DNA from: Aplidium turbinatum
Taxonomy: Eukaryota > Chordata > Ascidiacea > Aplousobranchia > Polyclinidae
DNA: 64,000 nucleotides
Direction of reading: 5' to 3'
Assembly (NCBI GenBank): GCA_918807975.1
Contig: OU964925.1
Coordinates: 23,223,608 to 23,287,607 of the forward strand
A program made the position numbers and the translations under genes. The notes below the pieces were generated by a model, which made no database searches, was not told where the DNA came from, and saw nothing but the letters and a program-made list of their open reading frames with translations. Below are positions 33,039 to 43,430 of the stretch, one piece after another; within the stretch, counting starts at the first letter, position 1, and every line of letters begins with the position of its first letter.

Positions 33039-33344
33039 TGTTATAGTCGTCATCTACGTTGAATATATGTAACTCGTGACCAGCGTCACTACATAATCAC
33101 CGTTCAGCATTTTCTGGTACAGACGTTGGAATTGATTACCACCGCACTGCGCGTGTAATCAATTGAGCGTTCTGTACCACGTTCCTTAGTTGATTGTTTT
33201 GCGTTTCTTTCTTACTATATATTGCGTTGATTTCATACACTGAATCAGTAAGTAACAAGAGGTAAATGGTTTTCTCACTTGGTTGGCTATCGCTACAATT
33301 ATTATTGTTTATTTTATATTAAACGTCTGGAAATACAACAGACA
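33039..33344 (+). repeat. 3' LTR of Ty3/gypsy copy 1
   Basis: 306 bp, preceded by the purine-rich cggggagg. It runs from tgttatagtc to caacagaca. Confidence 0.93.
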
Positions 33345-33984
33345 AAAAACCTTGGGGGGGGGGCGAGAAAGGTGATGACGTCATAACCATAACGCTATTT
33401 TATTCAATTAAAATAGTCTTTGATTAAGCTTACTGTCTTGTTTATATTGACACCTAGGTTGCAAACCGAATTTATTAGAACGGCTGCTTGAAACGATTAG
33501 TTTTACGCATGCGTAGTACGCCTAGTTGTAAAATTTTGATATTGTTAGCTCATAAAAATTGGAACAGTTGGAAAACAAGCCGTTTCATTTCCTTTTCGTG
33601 CGAATAAATAACAACGATCAAGACAGTGAAGTTATCGAAATAAAACGCAAAAAATCGTAATCTCAAGCAGAGTGGAAACCCGTTATCAATTTTATTACCT
33701 CGTTTTGCTAATTACTTGCCTTCAAAGCGTTAACAATAGCGAAGTGTTTTCTCTTCTGTTTTTTATCGAAAGTCTTTATAGTCCTTTATCAAATAGTTTG
33801 CATTTCGTAAGTGATTTTCACCTCAAAAAGGCAGGTTCAACTTATATACGGGACGCGTATTTGTAAAACCTACTGTTGGATGGCACCATAAGGCGAAATT
33901 GACCAATCAGAAAGCAGCAAGCGATTCACACTTCTCCCAGGAGGAGAAATTTCTCCTTCTGGAAGAAGTGGGTGCCAGGCCCCC
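33345..33984. other. No gene seen
   Basis: Starts with a run of g (33353-33363) next to the LTR. It includes a small palindrome, aggagaaatttctcct (about 33941-33956). No coding or repeat match recognised. Confidence 0.5.
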
Positions 33985-34151
33985 ACGCATATTTCTGTGT
34001 GGGGGCAACTTTTTATGCTGTATTGAATCTTGATACATAAAACAATAGATGAACTAGCGATTGGCAGCAGGAAAACACTTTTTGAATGCAAACCGCAACA
34101 GCTTCGCGATAAATAATCACTATGGACGAGTTGCGATGCTACAATCCAACA

Positions 34152-34238
34152 CCAGACAACAAAATCTGTCATTTTTACATTGATTTAATGTCTGCAGACG
34201 TTGAATCAATGTAAAAATGACTGATTTTGTTGCCTGGG
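34152..34238. mobile_element. Palindromic MITE (CAGACAGCAAA family), near-perfect
   Basis: Arms ccagacaacaaaatctgtca and tgactgattttgttgcctgg, core tctgcaga. The same MITE at the same place is found in the sister hAT copy (54992-55078), so it was inside the hAT before both copies spread. Confidence 0.85.
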
Positions 34239-34314
34239 ACATAGCAAAAATCTACCATTTTGTGTCGATTCAATGTCATCAGATGTTGAATGCACCCAAA
34301 AACAGCATAATTTG

Positions 34315-35196
34315 GGGAGCAAGTCTTTTAGGCGCTGACAATTAGGCGCTGGTCTAATAGGCGCGCACACTGCACGGCGTCTGGATATTTAGGTGCGGAG
34401 CACTGTGGCGCCCGGTCATTTAGGTGCTATTCCTAGTAAAGTCTGTAGATTGTAACAGCTTGGCAGCTTGCCAGAAAATTATATCATGGCTTCCGTGAGT
34501 GAAGCTGCTTAAACCGGCAATGCTTTTCACATAAAATGTTATATTGAACGGAAAGATATATTGTTGTTTTATTGATTTATTATTGTTTTATTTGTTGTTA
34601 GTCCAGGTTTGCATTGGTGAAAGCTTTATCAATAAATTATTCAAGCTTCCGAACATTATTGGAAGTAATCCTACGGAAGTATTCCTACGTCGTAAATCAT
34701 GGCAGATCCATAGTCTTTGCCTGTCCTTTTTTGGCTACGGTAATAATATAATATTTTGTGTGAAAATCATTGCCGGTTCAAGCAGCTTCACCCATATATT
34801 TTTCTGTTTAATATAATATTTTGTGTGAAAACGCATTGCCGGTTTAAGCAGCTTCACTCACGGAAGCCATGACATATTTTTCTGTTCAATTTAACATTTT
34901 ATGTGAAAAAGCATTGCCGGTTTAAGCAACTTCACTCACTGAAGCCATGACCAACAACGCACACGCATTAACAAAACAACATATTTTTCTGTTCCATATA
35001 ATATTTTGTGTGAAAAGCATTGCCCTACAATGCCCTACACCCCTACCTGCCAAGCTGATACAATCTGCAGACTTTACTAGGAATAGCACCTAAATGACCA
35101 GGCGCCACAGTGCTCCGCACCTAAATATCCAGACGCCACAGTGTGCGCGCCTATTAGACCAGCGCCTAACTGTCAGCGCCTAATAGACGTGGACCC
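34315..35196. mobile_element. Foldback element family 2 with taggcgct-word ends
   Basis: Ends are long inverted repeats: gggagcaagtcttttaggcg against the reverse complement gggtccacgtctattaggcg, then repeated taggcgct words for about 150 bp. An 8-bp duplication ataatttg flanks it at 34307-34314 and 35197-35204. The sister hAT copy lacks the insert and has a single cataatttgc at that site. The interior holds about three tandem copies of a unit with aatataatattttgtgtg and ttaagcagcttcactcac. Confidence 0.92.
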
Positions 35197-35319
35197 ATAA
35201 TTTGCTACGTAGACGGAGCGTGCGTTTAGCTTTATGCGCTTGCAAACATACTCGATGTCGCTTTCGAGTCGAAACCTCTGCACTCTGCAGTGAAATGTCG
35301 CGGCAGTGAATCGCTCGCT

Positions 35320-35480
35320 GTGAAAATGAACTTGAAGTGTTTGGGATCCCAGCGACCTCGGCTCCAGCGGAGCGATCGTTTTCAAAAACTGGACTGACCT
35401 TCACAAAGCTGAGATCCCGACTGACGGGTGACCATGTCGATCAGCTTGTGTTCATAAACACCAACATGGGCCTGGAGCTG
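35320..35480 (+). pseudogene. hAT transposase C-terminal dimerisation-domain fragment
   Basis: Reads EVFGIPATSAPAERSFSK, then LRSRLTGDHVDQLVFINTN. In hAT transposases the 'P.TSAPSER.FS..G......R..L......L.....N' pattern is the C-terminal hATC dimerisation domain. Only this end of the transposase remains. The rest of the enzyme is gone, so the element could not move on its own. Confidence 0.88.
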
Positions 35481-36229
35481 TATAGGTTATTTTGCGTTTT
35501 TTTTTTCGCAAATTTTCATGGCTTTTTTTCGCGTTTTCTAGCGAATTTTCATGTCGTTTCTTTCAATAAAATCTCATTTTGCAGTTTAGTGAAGTGAATA
35601 GTTGTGATATTTGAAATCGAAATTCGGAAATCGAAAACAAATTGAATTTTGAATATTCAAATAATCGAAATTGAACACCCCTAGCTACAGTCCGATTCGG
35701 CTAGTCCAACTCGGCCTGTCCGATTCGGCTACAGTTTTGAATTGTATTTTGTATTTTATTCCACAATATTGTTTCTTTTGCATTCCTACAAAGAAATATA
35801 AATTGAAATGAAATTTAGCGCAAAATGTTTGAACTATTCAATTGAAATGTTTGCTTACATAAAATCGACATGTATCCTATGTCACCGTCTGTATGCAAAC
35901 TTAGAATATATTAGAATCCTCAACTATTATAAAATTCCAAATCCAACGACGCCTTCTGTTTATTTAAAGAATGTTGTATTTTATTCCACAATATCGTTTC
36001 TTTTATAGTTGAAATTATCGAAGCTTTAGATGAGTGGGGTTCAGACCTAACCACTGAGATCTTAAAACTAAAAAGCGAATTAAATTTATTTTTGAACTAT
36101 TAATGTTTGCTCAGATAAAATTGACATGTATCCTGCGTCGCCGTCTGCATGCAAACTTAGAATATATTAGAATCCTCAATTATTACAAAATTCTAAATCT
36201 AACGACGCCTTCTGTTTATTTAGAGAATT

Positions 36230-36511
36230 TTGTATTTTTTCCACAATATTGTTTCTTTTATAGTTGAAATTATCGAAGCTTTAGATGAGTGGGGTTTAGA
36301 CCTAACTACTGAGATCTTAAATCATGTTTATGACACCGAAAACATCCCTAGTGATATGGTAGGTTCCATATTCATAACTTTACCAAAGAAAACCGGAGCA
36401 ACAGAATGCTCACTCCACAGAACAATTAGCCTTGTGAATCATCTAACAAAGATCTTATTCCGAATCATGATGATGAGATTGAGACCAAAACTAAAATTCC
36501 AGGTCATGTAA
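36230..36511 (+). pseudogene. LINE reverse-transcriptase N-terminal fragment
   Basis: LTTEILNHVYDTENIPSDMV, then FITLPKKTGATECSLHRTIS and LTKILFRIMMMRLRPKL. This is the 'L..I...IY..G..P......I.LPKK.....C..HRTISL..H..K.....' segment of the reverse transcriptase in craniofacial-development-protein-2-like LINEs. An earlier partial duplicate of its start is at about 36008-36060. A related piece is antisense at 58185-58345. Confidence 0.75.
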
Positions 36512-36693
36512 CGCCGAAACCCAGGTTTATTCTAAACTGCCACTTAGGTTTTAACTTCATCTTTTATGTCAAACGCTATTTGGCAACTGTCTTTTTTTCG
36601 TTGACACGTTTTCGCTGAAACTTTATCTTGTTAACCTCTATTGTTAATCATGAAAAATGTTGTTTTGATGTAAAACACTTATTTTGAACAAAC

Positions 36694-36768
36694 CCAGACA
36701 ACAAAATTCGTCATTTTTAGATTGATTCAACGTAATCAATGGAAAAATCATGGATTTTGCCGTCTGGG
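36694..36768. mobile_element. Palindromic MITE (CAGACAGCAAA family)
   Basis: Arms cccagacaacaaaattcgtc and gattttgccgtctggg. It is embedded in a longer repeat also present at 57880-58150, which carries the same MITE (58058-58119). Confidence 0.8.
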
Positions 36769-37039
36769 AAGGCACTCAAAGGTAAACACTGGATAAAATG
36801 CAACAAGGCAAAAAAAAACGATATTGTGGAATAACATACAAAATTCTCTATAAACAGAAGAATCGGACATACATCTCTCTGTTATGATTTTTTATGTAAA
36901 AATTCAAACTGTGCTGTTGAAATTTCCGATTTTAGTTTTAGTTTGCATACAGATTGTGACGTAGGATACATGTCGATTTTATGTGAGCAAACATTTGAAT
37001 AGTTCAAACATTTTGCGCTAAATTTCATTTCAATTTATA

Positions 37040-38267
37040 CAGGGTGACCCAAAAAAAACGGGCCCCCAACTCTAACTAGGTCCCGTTTCTTAGTGTTTTG
37101 TCGGAATGAAATGAAACTTTGGTTATAACTAGTTTATTATGTTCAAAACATCACATCAAAACATTAGGGTCTTTGGCCTTTTTTTCTTTGTTCTACAGCA
37201 TGTGTTCTAGATGGCCTCCATTTACCTCCGTACATTTGTTGAGGCGCAGCATGAAGTTGTCCATGATGTTCTTACAGACTGACTTGGGAATGGCTCTCAT
37301 GTCCTCCCTGATGGCTTCCTTGAGTTCCGTGATGGTTCTGGGTTTCCCTGCGTACACTCTGTCCTTAAGATAGCCCCAAAGGAAAATTCTGGGGGGCTTA
37401 GGTCCGGGCTATGGGGTGCCCACTGCCCACTCAAAATCAGTCTTGAGACTGATCACTCGGCCTCCGAACTTCTCTTTCAGCCAATCTCGGGACAGGTTTG
37501 AGGTGTGAGAACTTGCCCCATCTTGCTGGAACAAGAACTTGCTCATGAGCAACGGGTAGAGGGTCTGGAGCTCACTCTTGAAGGTTTTGAGGACCTCCAC
37601 ATACCGCTCTTGGAGTTCGCCTTTCCGTCAAGATGGAAGTGGGCTTCATCTGAGGTCCAAAGGAGGTTAAGGCAACCTGGTGTCTCCTCGATCTTCTCGA
37701 GGATCTTGACTGCCATAGTGCTCCTCTGCTTCTTGTCTGAGGCTGTAAGGGTCTGCATCATCTGTATTCTGTATGGGTGGCAAGCCCTGATTCGTTCACC
37801 AGCACTCTCCTGCAAGTCTCACAGGACATACCGAGAGACTGACTTCGTTTACGCACAGAGCGTTTCGGACTCTGCTGGAGAGACTCCCTCACACTTTCAA
37901 CCAGCTCGGCTGTCCGCTTCTTGGGACGTCCCGAGTGGCCTGGACGGTTCTCACTGGCAGTGTTGAGGTTCTCCACGGTCCCATACTTCTCGAAGTGGTC
38001 CACCCAGTTCTGAATTCTGCGTTTGGATGAAGCATTTTCACATTCGAACTGATGCATGAAACTGTGCTGGGTTTTCTTAAACGAGCTTGTTTTGCAGTAA
38101 AATTTAACACAGTGTATTCTTTGTCCCAGCTCCCACTGGGGTCTTGGTGTACTTACGGTCGTTGATTCTGCCATGTCCTATAAAATAAGGGCAATCGGTG
38201 AAGAAATAAAGGAGATATGACATAAAGTGTACGGTACGCGGGGCCTGTTTTTTTTTGGGTCACCCTG
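37040..38267 (-). mobile_element. Mariner/IS630-type transposon with TA duplication
   Basis: Inverted ends cagggtgacccaaaaaaa and ttttttttgggtcaccctg, flanked by TA on both sides (37038-37039 and 38268-38269). It is 1228 bp and carries one transposase gene on the minus strand. Confidence 0.93.
37193..38174 (-). pseudogene. Mariner-type transposase, frame-shifted
   Basis: The N-terminal helix-turn-helix region includes IQNWVDHFEKYGTVEN, then GRPKKRTAELVESVRESLQQ and VRKRSQSLGMSCETCRRVL. The catalytic part follows in other frames: first Asp in TSDEAHFHLDG, second Asp in FLFQQDGASSHTS, then VISLKTDFEWA. The segment holding the third acidic residue is garbled before FLWGYLKDRVYAGKP. It ends LEHML and a stop at 37193-37195. 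At least two frame changes make it inactive. The terminal repeats are still well preserved, so it is fairly recent. Confidence 0.88.
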
Positions 38268-38405
38268 TATTTCGTTGTCGGAATGCAAAAGAAACGATAT
38301 TGTGGAATAAAATACAAAATACAATTCAAAACTGTAGCTGAATAGGGAACTAGCCGAATTGGACTGTAGCCGAATAAGGAACTAGCCGAATTGGACTAGC
38401 CGAAA

Positions 38406-39832
38406 CGAGCCAATGTTGTGTAAACTTTAACTCAGAAAGCAGCTTGTGTAAACTTTACATTTGACTGCAAATCTAGCCGGTAGCAGCTCAGGCTGAAAAT
38501 TGTTGAAATCCGTGGCTGTGTCCAATGGCGTTGACAGGGGAGTACAAGGGGGCCTTTTAGACCTGGTATGATTTTAGGGTCCCAAAACTTTTTCTAAGAG
38601 GCCCAAGAGTTATAGCTCATATTTATGAGTTATAGCTCAAGAATCTCATTGGTACTGGGCCTAAAATATCCTCTCAAGAGCCCTGGCTGCGTCTATTGCA
38701 ATAGGTGCGACAAATATTTTCATCAGGAGCAAGAAAGAATTGATACTGTCAATGCTTCTTTCAAATTCATCAGTCATGTCACTAATAACAGTACCGGCAA
38801 TAAGCCTAGTGTACCAGTACTCTTGAATAATCTGTTGACTTGTTGCTCTGGCTTAACTAATCATAGCATAACTTAACCACCAAACGACAGTGAACATCAG
38901 CATGTCTCTATACTCTATAGTCAGAATCAATATCAGACAGAAATTGTAACAACGCACTCCCCTGATAAACACAAGTGATTGCTCTGTACCCATAGTGTGG
39001 TGAAACATTATTATATGGCATTTCTTTGGTTGAGAATCACTGATCTAAATTATTGTAGGCTACGGTAACCTTGTTTACAATTCTTTTCTAAATAATTGTT
39101 TTTTAAATACTAAAATAAAAACTTATACCACATCATATCTCTCCAAAGTCACCAAAATTTGTATGAAGTTTCAGAGCTTAAGCTCAAAAGATTTTTTGTC
39201 CCTTGTCAACTTCGACAAACTAAGACCTAAACCATGGCAATCTGTTCATCCGCAAAACTGGAAAATGCGGCGATAATTTCCAAAGTACCTAGGGCCAAAA
39301 GATCTCAGGGACAAAACATCTGGGCTGGCACCTGACATAGATCGCCTCAAGAAACTAATATATACGGTATCTAGACAAGTTTTTCTTTGACTATGGCTAC
39401 TGGTTTACATTTAAGCCAAATCTGCCTTATTTACATTGATCAATGCAAAAATGAAAAATTCTGCAAACTGGGATGTGATAACAAAAACATCTCAAAGTGC
39501 TATGATAATGTGATCTATGTTCTTCATTCTTTTTTATAATTATATTAACAGAAACCGATTTCTGAAATCTGAATGATTCTGATTTCTGCCTCAAATAAAT
39601 TTTGAGTCTTGGAAGTCCAATCACCAGAGTTGCTAAAATAATTTTAAAAAATCCAAGCCAAATCAATATTGTTCCAGGAGAGAGTTTGCTTGCTTGTACT
39701 GAAGACAGGCAAGACACAACAATACAACAGGGTTGAGCATTATAACAATATATTTTATGTATTTACAAATAATTTTAACAGTTAAACGTTTTTGGCTTAA
39801 CTTAAGCCCTCATCAGGAACCTAAAAATAGCC
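38406..39832. other. No gene seen
   Basis: Diverged sequence with a gggggcc-type stretch near 38535-38600 that may be a MITE remnant. No coding region recognised. Confidence 0.45.
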
Positions 39833-40205
39833 TATTTATTTATTTATTTATTTGTATCAGACAAGGTTATCCATATTAAAACCAAACACAAAAGACAAGA
39901 CGCAAGGAGTCACTTGGATGACAAGTGCAACATATCATTGTAGTGCTTAAAATATGTCGTTTTATAGAAAACGTCTGAGGACATTAATGTTACTGTATGA
40001 TAAAAGTATTGAGAACAACGTTGCACAAAGGCATAAACTGTTTAGCCTACTGCAATAGAGCATCAGTAGAGCATCAAAAGTTGTAACATTTGCATTAACT
40101 TGACATTCACGTGCACTAGTAAAGCGAGGCATATTGTGTAGAATTCGAAATGAGCCATTATAGGCAATTTTAATCCGATTGATAGAAGAACGGCGATAAT
40201 TGTGT
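39833..40205 (-). mobile_element. LINE 3' end with (TAAA)n tail
   Basis: On the minus strand: YRRSSINRIKIAYNGSFRIL, then HNMPRFTSARECQVNANVTT. This matches the C-terminal '..N..K.AYN..FR.L...P...SA......N.....F.A' pattern after the reverse transcriptase of LINEs. The tail is the tatttattta repeat at 39833-39856, so this is a true 3' end. 5'-truncated. Confidence 0.75.
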
Positions 40206-40245
40206 CAAAGTTGATAAAAACTATTGGTAAAAATGCAATAAATTT

Positions 40246-40562
40246 CAAGTTTGTTTGTTTGTTTGTTTATCTTTATCCTGCATTGCGGGAAAGCGGACTT
40301 GAGCGCTATGCATCGGTGTACGCTTTCCGACGTACACCTGACCCACGCTGCAGCCGACTGCAATGTCTGTTTCCGATTGTCTACTGTACTTATGACTTAA
40401 ATTTGGTACTACCCATTACTCGAAATCGATCACTGGGTAGAGGCAATTATCGTAAAGTTTCTTGCCCAGAGAAGCAACAGCAATTGCGGGTGGCTGGAGT
40501 CGAACATGCAGGCTCTCGACTGCGAGCCCAACGAGCTAACCACTCGGCCACGGCTGCCGACG
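40246..40562 (-). mobile_element. tRNA-derived SINE family 1, full copy
   Basis: On the minus strand the head contains gtggccgagtggttagct (A box) and tgttcgactcc (B box), as in a Ser/Leu-type tRNA. A conserved body follows, and the tail is (AAAC)n, seen as gtttgtttgtttgttt at 40249-40268. A second copy is at 42082-42694. Confidence 0.85.
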
Positions 40563-41107
40563 TTCTTGAAGGTAACTTTGTAACTACCGTACCGATATAG
40601 CTAACTGACTATAAGCATCAAGAAATACGCAGCAATTAAAAGTAAATATATTGTTATAATGCTCATTGCTCCTCCTTGTCTTTGGTAGGCTACAAGAAAT
40701 CAATATTGTAAGCTGCGAACAGAAAAAAATGACAAATTGCTATGATGTGATCTCTGTCAGTCAGTCCTTTTCTTCTAATAAAACTTTTAAATTTAAATCA
40801 AACCAAATCAAAGACTCAAAAGTCAAAACGAACTTTTCAGTTTAATGACAAGAATTGTCAAAATAGTTCAAAAATCAAATCAAAACCTCAACGCAATTGT
40901 TTTGAATAAATCAAAATCAATCATTTGGGAAGCAGCTGACTCGATGACTAATATAGTCTTTCGCTGCTTCCTGTCTGTTGTTGAATATATTTGTAGCCTA
41001 CCGGTTTATATTTGTACCGTATAGGCCTACTATTTTTCGCAGCAGACAAAATAAAAGGTTTCTCTCTCTCTCTCTCTCAAAGAACTTCATTTGAATTTAT
41101 TCACGTT

Positions 41108-41240
41108 AGATTGATCGAATCTTTATCCTCGGACCGAGAAGCTTTTTTGAGAACTTAATCCTGTCAGTTTCGCATGGTTGTGATGGCTTTGAATCACTAA
41201 CGCAGGCCCAGTCACCGATCAGTGAAGATCAAACCATGGA
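41108..41240 (-). mobile_element. SINE family 2 fragment
   Basis: gattgatcgaatctttatcc, then aatcctgtcagtttcgcat and caggcccagtcaccga, as in the copies at 9219-9424 and 48287-48556. The tRNA-like head is missing. Confidence 0.7.
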
Positions 41241-42081
41241 TCCATGAAACCATGACCAAACGTGCTATAAAGGTGATCAGACGACAATGCACGATGTAGG
41301 CCTATTTAGAAAAAGTATGAATCTGTCATGTGGTAAAATACCTTTTTTTATAAATTTTCAGACATAGCCTAACATTAATTTGTAGGCTATATGTTTTGGA
41401 TCCGGATCTGATATATTTAGAAATAGCCGGATTCGGATCGGATCTCAAAAAACAAAAACTAGATCGGATAGACCAGGGGTTCTTAAACTTTTTTTTATTG
41501 CCGACCCTTTAGAAACAATTTTGGTTTGCGTGGACCCCATTTGTGGCCTAGTCCGAAACTTTTTTGATCAGCATGAATTGGACATAAGCTTAGGCTACCG
41601 CAATAAAATTAAAATGAATTGGTAACAAAATTTATGCGAGCCATGGCTCTCTTTACCAAAAGAGGATATGCTTGCGTCAACGAACTCCAATAATCGCCAA
41701 TACTTTTCGAATTGAAGGACATTCTTAACGATTCCATTGCCCTTAGTTCAATGAACTCATCTTTTGCAAGGTCCTCATTACTGATAGATTCCAGTTCTAC
41801 GAGGAAAGGGTAACATATCCATGCTGTATTTTTAATATCCTTTGCGGCTAAGCAGTAACCTCTGAAAGAGTTTTGCAATGCTTCCAAATTTCTGCACATG
41901 TTTGTGTGCAGAGAAGATGGTAGAGCATTACAATCTTCAATTCCATTTTAAAGCATCAATTGAGATATTAGATATTAGAACAACGTTGAGATATTAGAAT
42001 AGTTTTTAGTCTCCAATCTCCTTTTCCACAGAGATAACTTGTCCTGAAAAGCTTTAAGTTTTTCAGAAGCGACGGCAGGGC

Positions 42082-42694
42082 CTTGTTTGTTTGTTTTTCA
42101 TATCTTTATCCTGCATTGCGGGAAAGCGGACTTGAGCGCTATATGCATCGGTGTACGCCTTTCCGACGTACACCTGACCCACGCTGCAGACGACGGCAAT
42201 GTCTGTTTCCGGTTGTCTACTCTACTTATGACTTAAATTTGGTACTGTACCACCCATTACTCGAAATCGATCACTGGGTAGAGGCAATTATCGTAAAGTT
42301 TCTTGCCCAGAGAAACAATAGCAATTGCGGGTGGCTGGAGTCGAACACAAGGCCGGATTTAGCTGATGGGGGGCCCGGGGCACTTTTAGATTGGGGGCCC
42401 CCCGTGAAAAAAAAATTTTGCGCCTACGGCGCGAAAAACCACCTCTACGTCTGCAGTAGCATTAATCTAGCACTGCACAACATGCAGAAACTTTTAAGGC
42501 TGAAAGAAAAAAAAATCACATTTTTTCACGTAGGGGGCCTTCAAAAGTCGGGGGGGGGCGGGGCACCTGCACCCTCTGCCCCCCCCCCCCCCCCCTAAAT
42601 CCGAGCCTGGTCGAACATGCAGGCTTTCGACTGCGAGCCCAACTCGCTAACCACTCGGCCACTGCTGCCGACACCCGGCCACTGCTGCCGACCT
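42082..42694 (-). mobile_element. SINE family 1 copy inside the hAT, split by a MITE
   Basis: The same body as 40246-40562, with ttgtttgtttgttt tail at the left and the tRNA-like head at the right. The head end, cggccactgctgccgac, is duplicated in tandem. It is interrupted at gtcgaaca, within the B box, by the MITE 42348-42609. Confidence 0.85.
42348..42609. mobile_element. ggccggattta MITE with 8-bp duplication
   Basis: Termini caaggccggattta and taaatccgagcctg are inverted. An exact duplication gtcgaaca flanks it at 42340-42347 and 42610-42617. It is rich in g and c runs. Innermost of the nested set SINE-in-hAT. The 8-bp duplication suggests a hAT enzyme. Confidence 0.9.
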
Positions 42695-43289
42695 TACAGC
42701 CTAGCCTTGAATAGAACGATGTACCGGTACCTCATTAATATGAGTAAAAACATCCGCCAAGTAAGCTAACCCTTGAATAAACTCTTCACTGTTAAACTGC
42801 TTTGAGAGTTCAATATTTTTGTCTCTTAGAAAAAAAGAAAAAGCGCTTTAAAACTTGTCCCCTTGACAGCCAGCGAACTTCTGTACCAGTGTTATAGAAG
42901 AGAACTTCGTGTTCCGCTCCAATTTCTTGACATAACTTCTTGAATATTCGTTTGTTCAAAGCACAAGTTCTGATAAAATGAACGATTTTCACATTACCAG
43001 ACAAAATTTGTTGGGAGAATTTTCGATGCTAATGCATGGCGATGTAAAATGCAATGCGAGTAACGATGACCTGAGAAAAATCATCAGCGTTGTTTGAACT
43101 TAATCTCTTTTCTTTTGAAAAATTTATTCCATTATTGGAATTATACACTAAGATTTCCATTGAGCCTTCATGGACCCCCTAAAACTAGTCCGTGGACCCC
43201 CTGGACCCCAGGTTAAGAACCCCTGGGGTACCTTGGGGTAGACAAAGATATTATAAAAATCTTGGATCCGAAGTCCGAACACCCCTGCT

Positions 43290-43430
43290 GTCCTTGATAT
43301 GCGTTGCTCAAGCGCATAGCCTACCTCAAAAGTCGAACCAGCGTCGCTTAATCTTAAAGTTTCTTCGTTCTTGAAGTCAGGTGCTCAACTCAACCAACTA
43401 AGTTATCGGAGTGACTATCCTAGCAGGTGG
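43290..43430 (-). mobile_element. SINE family 2 head (tRNA-like)
   Basis: On the minus strand: cttagttggttgagttgag (A box) and ctggttcgactttt (B box) about 50 nt apart, then gcgcttgagcaacgcatat, which also occurs near 48505-48530 in a fuller copy. Only the head is present. Confidence 0.65.

Larger units (their letters stand above)
28342..33344 (+). mobile_element. Ty3/gypsy LTR retrotransposon, copy 1, both LTRs present
   Basis: A fossil or recent copy of a Ty3/gypsy element. Two 306-bp LTRs (28342-28647 and 33039-33344) start tgttatagtc and end gaca. A likely primer-binding site, tggcgtcgccgg, lies just inside the 5' LTR, and a polypurine tract, cggggagg, just before the 3' LTR. Between them is a gag-pol region: coiled-coil gag, two CCHC knuckles at about 29644-29745, protease with DTA near 29890, reverse transcriptase with YLDD near 30795, RNase H about 31210-31600, and integrase with an HHCC finger and core about 31900-32600. 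The coding region has about two breaks. The near-identical LTRs indicate a young insertion. The clade is probably near Mag. Confidence 0.95.
33985..35683 (+). mobile_element. hAT remnant, copy 1, interrupted by foldback element family 2
   Basis: The right end reads cgaaattgaacacccct. The body matches the reverse complement of the complete copy at 54441-55832 (for example gcaaaccgcaacagct and aaatctaccattttgtgtcg). The left end is not resolved. It contains a palindromic MITE (34152-34238), the inserted foldback element (34315-35196) and a hAT dimerisation-domain fragment (about 35320-35480). Confidence 0.8.
35690..38405. repeat. Region bounded by inverted ttcggctagt arrays
   Basis: Left at 35692-35732 (gtccgattcggctagtcc) and right at 38338-38405 (ccgaattggactagccgaaa) are inverted arrays related to the ttcggcgagt words of family 1. 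The right terminus, ccgaaacgagcca, resembles that of family 1. Between them lie LINE pieces, a palindromic MITE and a mariner. The stretches near 35740-36010 and 36840-37035 are inverted copies of each other (gtttgaactattcaa). Duplication not found. Confidence 0.6.
41609..43060 (-). pseudogene. ZBED5-like hAT-derived protein, broken
   Basis: Minus-strand pieces: VHFIRTCALNKRIFKKLCQE, then GTEVRWLSRGQVLKRFFF, and, on the other side of a SINE, RNLEALQNSFRGYCLAAKDI and IGDYWSSLTQAYPLL. Order and motifs match the gene at 25536-26560, so both come from one hAT lineage. Several breaks plus the SINE insertion show that it is dead. Confidence 0.8.
41474..43225 (-). mobile_element. Second ZBED-like hAT transposon, itself a target of insertions
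   Basis: Inverted ends caggggttcttaaac and gttaagaacccctg, with subterminal tggacccc at both sides. It carries a decayed transposase-derived gene on the minus strand and was entered by a SINE (42082-42694). No exact 8-bp duplication lies at the ends; ggatagac before the left end resembles gggtagac about 10 bp past the right end. Confidence 0.82.
41395..43290. mobile_element. Possible gatccgg-type repeat, interrupted by a hAT
   Basis: Left piece ggatccggatctgatata (about 41398) and right piece ttggatccgaagtccgaaca followed by cccctg (about 43262-43287) look like two ends of one older element. The ZBED-like hAT at 41474-43225 sits between them. Limits are uncertain. Confidence 0.4.

Noticed and set aside
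33672-33866. A small secreted protein
   Set aside because: The frame starts with a weak hydrophobic stretch, but there is no homology, conserved pattern or flanking gene structure.
35173-35404. Open frames opposite the hAT dimerisation domain
   Set aside because: Antisense shadows of the hATC fragment. The plus-strand reading has the family motif.
40490-40562. A Ser or Leu tRNA gene on the minus strand
   Set aside because: A and B boxes are good, but the same block heads a repeated SINE body with an (AAAC)n tail.
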